This document shows, in pieces, positions 58,691 through 64,000 of a stretch of DNA of 64,000 nucleotides; positions within the stretch are counted from its first letter, which is position 1; every line of letters starts with the position of its first letter. Where the stretch lies: NCBI RefSeq assembly GCF_027484365.1, contig NZ_JAIXTC010000015.1, positions 62,001 through 126,000 on the forward strand, given 5' to 3'. Source of the DNA: Brevundimonas sp. (GTDB taxonomy: Bacteria; Pseudomonadota; Alphaproteobacteria; Caulobacterales; Caulobacteraceae). The position numbers and the translations under genes are program-made. The notes under the pieces were generated by a model. It was not told where the DNA came from and made no database searches. It worked only from the letters and a program-made list of their open reading frames with translations.

Positions 58691-59274
58691 GACGCGCCCA
58701 TGACCCGGACCTCCTCGCAGCGGAAGCAGCCCGCGACGTGGTCATTGACCATCCCCGTCGCCTGCATGAAGGCGTAGACGATCACCGGGCCGCAGAAGTT
58801 GAAACCGCGCTTCTTGAGCGCCTTGGCCATGGCGACCGAGACCTCGGTCTGGGCCGGGACGTCGGCGAAGGTGGCGGGGCGGGCCTGGAGCGGGTGACCG
58901 TCCACGAACGACCACAGCCAGGCGGAGAAGTCCTCGCCGTTGTCCCGCATCTCGACGAAGATCTGCGCGCCCCGGATCGCCGCCTCGATCTTGGCGCGCG
59001 ACCGGATGATGCCGGGATCGGCCATCAGCCGTTCGCGATCCGCGTCGTCGAACTTCGCCACCACATCGGGATCGAATCCGGCGAACGCCGCCCTCAGCGT
59101 CTCGCGCTTCCTCAGTATGGTGATCCACGCCAGCCCGGCCTGGAACCCGTCCAGCACCAGCTTCTCCCACAGGGCGCGGGCGTCATACTCAGGCACGCCC
59201 CATTCGGTGTCGTGGTAGTCGACATACAGCGGGTCGGTCCCGCACCAGGCGCAGCGTCCGGGAGATTCGGTCAT
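58687..59274 (-). CDS. tag: DNA-3-methyladenine glycosylase I
   Basis: Excises 3-methyladenine from alkylated DNA; 195 residues. The zinc-binding N-terminus [24 protein letters not shown] and the helix [26 protein letters not shown] match Tag. The later [22 protein letters not shown] and the last zinc ligand region ([11 protein letters not shown]) are intact. It overlaps rnhB by ATGA and lies 31 bp downstream of ygfZ, so the three may be co-transcribed. Confidence 0.96.
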   Translation of the reverse strand: MTESPGRCAWCGTDPLYVDYHDTEWGVPEYDARALWEKLVLDGFQAGLAWITILRKRETLRAAFAGFDPDVVAKFDDADRERLMADPGIIRSRAKIEAAIRGAQIFVEMRDNGEDFSAWLWSFVDGHPLQARPATFADVPAQTEVSVAMAKALKKRGFNFCGPVIVYAFMQATGMVNDHVAGCFRCEEVRVMGAS

Positions 59275-59305
59275 GGCCGCAGGATGACTCAGCGGACGGC
59301 GAAAG

Positions 59306-60085
59306 TCAGGCCATCCAGTCCGGCCGCCGCGCCTTCACCGCCCGCCTGTCCACCGTCAGCTCCCCGTCGATCCGGTCCAGCCGCACGAGGGCCATGGCCG
59401 CGCCGTCCCGACCGGTCAGCACCTCTCCCGCGCGCAGTTCGCCATTCAGCACCTCCGTTCCCGCCGGCGGGGCCGGACCGTCGAAGGTCAGCGGCAGCAT
59501 CCGCTTTCGGATCTCCCCGCGCCTCTTCATCCGCGACGTGGTCTCCTGGCCGACGAAACATCCCTTGGCGAAGTCGATGCCGTTCAGCAGGTCGAAGTTG
59601 GCCTCGATCGGATAGGTCCCCTCGTCGACGTCCAGCGCCGGATCGGGGACCCCGACCGCCAGCCGGTGCGCCTGCCAGTCATCCTCGCTGGCGCTCGTGG
59701 GAGTCTCGCCGACGGCGCGTCCGCCCAGCGTCGCCGTGCGCGGATCGGCGGTGAAGCCTTCGGCGACGCCCGGCCAGCTGACGGATACCGGTCGATCATC
59801 GGCCAGGATCTCGACCTTCGCCCTCAACCGGTACATCGACAGCCGCTGGATCAGGGCATCGCGCCGGTCCGCCGCCACATCCAGCACCACGCCATCCTCG
59901 TCGCCCCACAGGAACAGGTCGAACAGCAGCCGCCCCGGCGGCGACAGCAGGGCGCCGAACCGGACTTGCCCCGGCGCCAGGGTCTCCACGTCCTGGGTCA
60001 GCAGATTGTGCAGGAACGGTTTCGCATCCGGTCCGCTCACCTTCACGAGGGCGCGACTGTCGAGGCGGGCGATGCGTTCGGTCAT
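59306..60085 (-). CDS. ygfZ: YgfZ/GcvT-domain folate-binding protein
   Basis: Tetrahydrofolate-dependent factor for iron-sulfur protein maturation or repair; 259 residues. The signature KGCFVGQETTSRMKRRGEIRKR is at about residues 178-199 and contains the conserved Cys. The N-terminus FLHNLLTQDVETLAPGQVRFGALLSPPGRLLFDLF matches the GcvT fold. Divergent from the family 9 glycosyltransferase gene 81 bp away. An ErpA gene lies 3 kb downstream, though not in the same operon. Confidence 0.94.
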   Translation of the reverse strand: MTERIARLDSRALVKVSGPDAKPFLHNLLTQDVETLAPGQVRFGALLSPPGRLLFDLFLWGDEDGVVLDVAADRRDALIQRLSMYRLRAKVEILADDRPVSVSWPGVAEGFTADPRTATLGGRAVGETPTSASEDDWQAHRLAVGVPDPALDVDEGTYPIEANFDLLNGIDFAKGCFVGQETTSRMKRRGEIRKRMLPLTFDGPAPPAGTEVLNGELRAGEVLTGRDGAAMALVRLDRIDGELTVDRRAVKARRPDWMA

Positions 60086-60165
60086 GCGGAGCAGATAGTG
60101 ACGGGAACGGGGGAAAGGGAGGGGAAGGCCTCACACTCAACACGGGAGAATCCGTATACGGTGCG

Positions 60166-61158
60166 ATGATGAACGTGCGTTTCCCCATTCTCTACATCGC
60201 CGAGGCCGACGTCGAAGCCGCCGTTCTGTCGTCCGGCGCGCTCGCGCACCTCGTCGACGCCGTGCCCCATGCCGACTTCACCATCGTCGGCTCCGCCGCC
60301 TCCGCCCCCCTGTTCGCCGACACACCGCGCCTGCGTCGCCTGATCGTGCTCGACAGGACCGGGCGCTGGGACTGGATCGCCCTGTGGAACCAGGTCCGGG
60401 CCACCCGCTGGGGCCTCGTCGTCGACATGCGCGGCACGAGATTCTCCGAACGCCTGCGTCGCCAGAAGCGCGCCGTGCGCGGCGCTGACCTGCCTGGCCT
60501 TCACGCCGTCGAACAGGCGGCCCGGATCCTCCAGCTCGACGACATTCCCGCGCCGCGCCTGTTCTTCAGCGAGGAGACCCACGCCGCCGCCGACGCCCTG
60601 ATCGGACCGGATACCACTCCGCTTCTGGCGGTCGGTCCCGGCGCTGACTGGATCGGCAAGCGCTGGCCCGCCGAACGGTTCGCCAAGGTGGCGGCCCCGC
60701 TGCTGGCCGAAGGCGGACCGCTCGCGGGCGGTCGGCTGATGATCGTGGGTGAAGAGGCGGATCGCGACGCGGCCCACACCATCCGCCTGGCCGTGCCCCG
60801 CAACCGGGTCATCGAACTCCAGGGCAAACTGACCCGGCTCCAGACCGCCGCCGCCCTGTCGCGCGCCGCCCTCTACGTCGGCAACGACTCCATATGGACC
60901 CAGCTGGCGGTCGCGGCCGGCGTGCCCTCGGTCGGCGTCTTCGGTCCCTCGGACGACCGTCTCATCGGCCCCTGGCAGGGGGTGTCCATACGCGGCGAAA
61001 GGTCGCTGGAAGAGTTCAAGGCCGTCGATCCGCGCCTGAACCAGGCCATCCACCACATGCTCGGCCTGCCCGCCGACCGGGTTCTGCGCGCCGCCCGCGG
61101 CCTGCTGGCGAAAAAAGTGACGTCCCCGAATGAGGCGCCCCACATTCCTGACCTATAA
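60166..61158 (+). CDS. Glycosyltransferase family 9 (LPS heptosyltransferase-like)
   Basis: GT-B fold transferase, probably of the lipopolysaccharide core, 330 residues. FPILYIAEADVEAAVLSSGALAHLVDA is the N-terminal Rossmann half. AVGPGADWIGKRWPAERFAKVA is the donor-binding motif of family 9, and AALYVGNDSIWTQLAVAAGVPSVGVFGPSDDRL the closing motif (with Ile-Trp-Thr in place of the usual Gly-Pro/Leu-Met-His). Two Met codons open the frame; either may be used. Its stop codon overlaps a TATAAT that may start the next transcript. Confidence 0.9.
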   Translation: MMNVRFPILYIAEADVEAAVLSSGALAHLVDAVPHADFTIVGSAASAPLFADTPRLRRLIVLDRTGRWDWIALWNQVRATRWGLVVDMRGTRFSERLRRQKRAVRGADLPGLHAVEQAARILQLDDIPAPRLFFSEETHAAADALIGPDTTPLLAVGPGADWIGKRWPAERFAKVAAPLLAEGGPLAGGRLMIVGEEADRDAAHTIRLAVPRNRVIELQGKLTRLQTAAALSRAALYVGNDSIWTQLAVAAGVPSVGVFGPSDDRLIGPWQGVSIRGERSLEEFKAVDPRLNQAIHHMLGLPADRVLRAARGLLAKKVTSPNEAPHIPDL

Positions 61159-61159
61159 T
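61154..61159 (+). promoter_or_regulatory. Perfect -10 hexamer (TATAAT) at the end of the glycosyltransferase gene
   Basis: Exact sigma-70 consensus -10 in a very GC-rich setting. No good -35 lies 17 bases upstream (TGAGGC). It would give a start near 61166 and an untranslated leader of about 115 bases with the GANTC cluster and hairpin before the dihydroorotase ATG. It overlaps the previous gene's stop. Confidence 0.45.
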
Positions 61160-61183
61160 AGAGAACGCGTTCGCTCCGGACCG

Positions 61184-61263
61184 GACTCTGTGGACGATCC
61201 GGACTCCGTCTTTGCGGAGTCCGGATAGGCGGGTGAACGGGACTCAGTGGACTATCTGGACTC
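61184..61263. promoter_or_regulatory. Cluster of five GANTC sites with a perfect 12-bp stem-loop
   Basis: GANTC occurs at 61184, 61202, 61217, 61241 and 61259 (first bases), five in 80 bp. This is the CcrM methylation target in Caulobacterales. Two of them lie in the arms of a perfect hairpin: ATCCGGACTCCG (61197-61208) against CGGAGTCCGGAT (61215-61226) with a 6-base loop. No T-run follows, so termination is unlikely. The density suggests cell-cycle methylation or GcrA-type control of the next gene; that is inference. Confidence 0.6.
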
Positions 61264-61282
61264 CAATTTCGGACCGCGCCCC

Positions 61283-62617
61283 ATGACCCAGACCTTTGAC
61301 CTGATCGTCCGTGGCGGCGAGGTGGTGAACCACTCAGGGCGCGGCATGGCCGATGTCGGAGTGCGTGACGGCAGGATCGCCTTCATCGGCGACCTCGGTC
61401 AGGCCTCTGCCGGCGAAGTGGTGGATGCCTCTGGCCTGACGGTCATCCCGGGCATCATCGACACCCAGGTCCATTTCCGTGAGCCTGGCCTCGAATGGAA
61501 GGAAGACCTGGAGACCGGCTCTCGCGCGGCGGCCCTGGGCGGCGTCGTCGCCGTGTTCGAGATGCCGAACACCAACCCCAACACCACCGATCCGGCGACG
61601 CTCGAGGACAAGCTGGCCCGCGCCCGCGACCGGATGTGGACCGACCATGCCTTCTACATCGGCGGCACCCACGGCAATGCGGCCCATCTGGGCGAGCTCG
61701 AGCGCCTCCCGGGCTGCTGCGGGGTCAAGGTCTTCATGGGCGCCTCGACCGGCGACCTGCTGATCGCCGACGACGACGGCGTGCGCGAAGTGCTGAGCGC
61801 CGTCTCCCGCCGCGCCACATTCCACTCCGAGGACGAGTACCGGCTGGCCGAACGTCGCGGACTGGCCCGGACCGGCGACTGGACCAGCCACACCGACGTC
61901 CGCGACGCCGAGAGCGCGATCATGAGCACGCACCGTCTTGTCCGGCTGGCGCGGGAGGTGGGCAAGCGGATCCACGTCCTGCACGTCTCGACGGCCGAGG
62001 AGATCGAGTTCCTCGCCGATCACCGCGACATCGCCTCGGTCGAGACCACGCCCCAGCACCTGACCCTGGACGGCGACGAGGCCTATGAGCGGCTCAAGGG
62101 CTATGCCCAGATGAACCCGCCGATCCGCAATCGCCATCACATCGACGGCCTCTGGCGCGGCATCCAGCAGGGCGTCGTCGACGTCCTCGGCTCGGACCAC
62201 GCCCCGCATACGAAGGAAGAGAAGGCCAAACCCTATCCGGTCTCGCCGTCGGGCATGCCGGGGGTCCAGACGCTTCCGGCCGTCATGCTGACCCATGTCG
62301 CCGAGGGCCGGCTGTCGCTGGAACGGTTCATCGACCTGACCTCGGCCGGCGCCCAGCGCATCTTCAACATCGCGAACAAGGGTCGGATGGCCGAAGGCTG
62401 GGATGCCGACCTGACCCTGATCGATCTCAAGGCGACCCGCACCATCCGGCATGAGGATCAGGCCAGCCGCTGCGGCTGGACCCCCTTCGACGGCTTCGAG
62501 GCCAAGGGCTGGCCCATGGCGACCATCGTCCGGGGCCGGGTCGTCATGTCCGACGGCGAACTGATCGGCTCGGCCCACGGTCGCCCGGTCCGCTTCCAGG
62601 AAACGCTGCAGGCGTGA
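61283..62617 (+). CDS. pyrC: Dihydroorotase-family amidohydrolase with an altered HxH motif
   Basis: COG0044 amidohydrolase, 444 residues, annotated in relatives as dihydroorotase (carbamoyl-aspartate cyclisation in pyrimidine synthesis). The TIM-barrel signature reads IIDTQVHFREPGLEWKED, so the first His of the usual HxHxR is Gln. The carboxylated Lys region GVKVFMGASTGD, HVSTAEEIEF, and DVLGSDHAPHTKEEK remain. Activity is therefore uncertain. The start is ATG 61283, or GTG 61247 with a better ribosome site (GGGA). It overlaps the next gene by GTGA. Confidence 0.85.
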   Translation: MTQTFDLIVRGGEVVNHSGRGMADVGVRDGRIAFIGDLGQASAGEVVDASGLTVIPGIIDTQVHFREPGLEWKEDLETGSRAAALGGVVAVFEMPNTNPNTTDPATLEDKLARARDRMWTDHAFYIGGTHGNAAHLGELERLPGCCGVKVFMGASTGDLLIADDDGVREVLSAVSRRATFHSEDEYRLAERRGLARTGDWTSHTDVRDAESAIMSTHRLVRLAREVGKRIHVLHVSTAEEIEFLADHRDIASVETTPQHLTLDGDEAYERLKGYAQMNPPIRNRHHIDGLWRGIQQGVVDVLGSDHAPHTKEEKAKPYPVSPSGMPGVQTLPAVMLTHVAEGRLSLERFIDLTSAGAQRIFNIANKGRMAEGWDADLTLIDLKATRTIRHEDQASRCGWTPFDGFEAKGWPMATIVRGRVVMSDGELIGSAHGRPVRFQETLQA

Positions 62618-63354
62618 CATCGCCGCGGCCGCAACTGGGTCTGATCGGTTACGGCGCCTTTGGCCGCCTGACCGCCCGCCATCTGGCGACCTGGTTCGAC
62701 ATCCTGGCCTTCGACCCGGACGCCACCGGGAGCGACGGATCGGCCCGACTGACCGACCTCGCGACCGCCGCCGCCTGTCCGGTGGTGATCCTCGCCGTCC
62801 CGGTCGAGGCCCTGGCGGACACCCTGACGGCCATCGAACCGCATCTTCAGGTGGGAGCCCTCGTCATTGACGTCGGCTCGGTCAAGGTCCTGCCCGCCCG
62901 GCTGATGGCGGATCGTCTGCCGGCCCATGTCCGCGCCGTGGGCACCCACCCCCTGTTCGGGCCCCAGAGCGCCCGCGACGGTATCGCCGGCCTCCGCATC
63001 GCCGTCTGCCCGGCGCGCGGCGACCGGATCACCCGCCGTGTCGCCGCCTTCTGTCGCCATGCGCTGAAGCTGAAGGTCTTCATCGTCCCGGCCGAGGATC
63101 ACGATCGCGAGGCGGCCATGGTCCAGGGCCTGACCCACCTGATCTCGCGCGTGCTGCTCTCGATGGAGCCGCTGCCGACGCGGATGACCACGGTCAGCTT
63201 CGAGCGGATCATGCAGGCGGTGGAGATGGTTCGCTACGATTCGCCGGCCGTCTTCCGCGCGATCGAACGCGACAACCCCTTCGCCGCCGACGTCCGCCGC
63301 CGCTTCTTCGACCTGGCCGAACAGGCCCGGGCCGACCTCGATGGAGGTGTCTAG
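62614..63354 (+). CDS. Prephenate dehydrogenase-like protein (TyrA family, short form)
   Basis: NAD(P)-dependent dehydrogenase of tyrosine synthesis, 246 residues without an ACT domain. [21 protein letters not shown] is the Rossmann motif, [13 protein letters not shown] and [17 protein letters not shown] the catalytic region with the conserved His. The C-terminal helical domain ([17 protein letters not shown]) is short, so specificity (prephenate or arogenate) is open. GTG start overlapping the stop of the dihydroorotase-like gene (GTGA). It converges on erpA, sharing a CTAG at 63351-63354. Confidence 0.85.
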   Translation: MTSPRPQLGLIGYGAFGRLTARHLATWFDILAFDPDATGSDGSARLTDLATAAACPVVILAVPVEALADTLTAIEPHLQVGALVIDVGSVKVLPARLMADRLPAHVRAVGTHPLFGPQSARDGIAGLRIAVCPARGDRITRRVAAFCRHALKLKVFIVPAEDHDREAAMVQGLTHLISRVLLSMEPLPTRMTTVSFERIMQAVEMVRYDSPAVFRAIERDNPFAADVRRRFFDLAEQARADLDGGV

Positions 63355-63728
63355 ATCGAGAAGCTGACGCCGCAGCCGCAGCTGGTCGCCGCGTTGGGGT
63401 TGCGGATCACGAACTGGGCCCCCGCCAGTTCATCGACCCAGGCGATCTCCGAGCCCTTGAGGAAGGGCACGGAGACGGGGTCCACGAGGGCGACCTGGCC
63501 GTCGGTCTCGATACGCAGGTCATCGGCCTCGCCGGCCTCGACCAGGTCCATCCGGTACTGGAAGCCGGAACAGCCGCCTCCGTCGACCGCCACCCTCAGC
63601 AGCACGGGATGGCCCTCGACCTCGGCCAGCCGGGCCAGCCGACGGGCCGCGCTCTCGGCCAGCACGATGCCTTCCGGCGCGCGGCGGGCGATCTTGAGTT
63701 CCGGTATCGGTGGTTGGACGCTCGTCAT
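63351..63728 (-). CDS. erpA: Iron-sulfur cluster insertion protein (HesB/IscA family)
   Basis: A-type Fe-S carrier, 125 residues. The three conserved cysteines are visible: [13 protein letters not shown] (Cys about 54) and the C-terminal SCGCGVSF pair. Residues 1-20 are a poorly conserved extension. It delivers clusters to apo-enzymes such as IlvD, LeuC and GltB. Divergent from the dGTPase gene, 54 bp away, with a short shared promoter region. Confidence 0.92.
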   Translation of the reverse strand: MTSVQPPIPELKIARRAPEGIVLAESAARRLARLAEVEGHPVLLRVAVDGGGCSGFQYRMDLVEAGEADDLRIETDGQVALVDPVSVPFLKGSEIAWVDELAGAQFVIRNPNAATSCGCGVSFSI

Positions 63729-63782
63729 GCCAGCCTATATGAGGCGGGTGAGGCCCGTTCGCAAAGGCTGACCGGGAGAACA

Positions 63783-64000
63783 TTGCGTTTGAGCCAGACC
63801 GACGCCCGCGCCCCCTATGCCGAACTGGCCGCCAATTCGCGCGGACGGCTGGTTCCCGAGGCGCCGAGCCGCACCCGCAACGCCTTCGCCCGCGACCGCG
63901 ACCGGATCATTCACTCCACCGCCTTCCGCCGGCTGAAGGAGAAGACCCAGGTCTTCGTGGCCCACGAAGGCGATCACTACCGCACCCGACTGACCCATTC
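63783..64000 (+). CDS. dgt: Deoxyguanosinetriphosphate triphosphohydrolase-like protein, 5' part only
   Basis: HD-domain dNTP triphosphohydrolase, truncated by the window edge after about 72 residues. The visible part contains [41 protein letters not shown], and the start of the metal site (YRTRLTHS) as in dGTPase-like proteins. Probable TTG start at 63783, with GGGAG a few bases upstream; TTG 63789 is an alternative. No ATG fits. Confidence 0.85.
   Translation, partial: MRLSQTDARAPYAELAANSRGRLVPEAPSRTRNAFARDRDRIIHSTAFRRLKEKTQVFVAHEGDHYRTRLTH

Noticed and set aside
61197..61226. Intrinsic terminator for the family 9 glycosyltransferase gene
   Set aside because: The stem is perfect but no T-run follows on either strand, so it is listed as a structured element with GANTC sites instead.

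Overview
This 64 kb window is GC-rich (about two-thirds G+C by eye) chromosomal DNA from an alphaproteobacterium. I infer a Caulobacterales member, most likely Brevundimonas or a close relative. The inference rests on the codon bias, the highly palindromic intergenic repeats, the Caulobacter-type housekeeping proteins and a local cluster of GANTC (CcrM-type) sites. Coding density is very high. Many genes are joined by ATGA or TGATG overlaps, and no gene-free stretch exceeds about 200 bp. I see no rRNA, tRNA, CRISPR array, transposase, prophage or integrase, so this looks like core chromosome with a few lineage-specific modules.

Layout, left to right. 0-8.7 kb: a partial carboxylesterase, malate synthase G, an Inh-type lipoprotein, and an ABC ATPase followed by a rare ABC-permease/M1-aminopeptidase fusion. 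8.9-16.0 kb (minus): gltD-gltB-amt, fully overlapping, which joins ammonium uptake to glutamate synthase. 16.2-22.8 kb: a tripartite RND efflux operon (minus) divergent from its presumed TetR repressor, which carries an in-frame amber stop inside the DNA-binding domain. 22.9-25.8 kb: a secreted M1 peptidase coupled to a DUF6702 protein. 26-35.5 kb: a nearly complete branched-chain amino-acid cluster, ilvD-ilvC-ilvB-ilvM/N-leuA-leuC-leuD-leuB. It is preceded by a small Leu/Ile/Val-rich reading frame and a terminator that can be read as a ribosome-mediated attenuator. LeuA lacks the C-terminal regulatory domain.

35.6-41 kb: a second ammonium transporter with a TorF-type porin, then a GH13 alpha-glucosidase divergent from a sugar MFS permease. 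41.2-46.7 kb: a split version of the enterobacterial yjfIJKLM-yjfC envelope module. DUF1190, DUF350 and DUF2491 genes lie on the minus strand; DUF2170 (with an N-terminal ribbon-helix-helix-like extension), PspA and a glutathionylspermidine-synthase-like ATP-grasp protein lie on the plus strand, followed by a PPP-type phosphatase. A near-perfect palindrome sits in the divergent gap. I regard this as the most interesting little-characterised system in the window. 46.7-50 kb: surface polysaccharide genes (WecB/TagA-type transferase, UDP-glucose dehydrogenase, UDP-glucuronate epimerase). 50-57.7 kb: a TMEM43 homologue, a UxaA-type dehydratase, cytochrome c, a PafA-like phosphatase, pyruvate kinase and an orphan D12-class DNA adenine methylase. 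57.7-64 kb: RNase HII, 3-methyladenine glycosylase, YgfZ, a family 9 glycosyltransferase, a dihydroorotase-family protein downstream of five clustered GANTC sites and a perfect hairpin, a prephenate dehydrogenase-like protein, ErpA and the start of a dGTPase.

Functional threads: nitrogen assimilation (two Amt proteins, GltBD), branched-chain amino-acid synthesis with probable leader control, and envelope homeostasis and export (RND pump, Yjf/PspA module, TMEM43, polysaccharide genes). All family assignments come from reading the protein sequences. No database search was possible, so assignments of poorly characterised DUF families are from memory of their sequence features.
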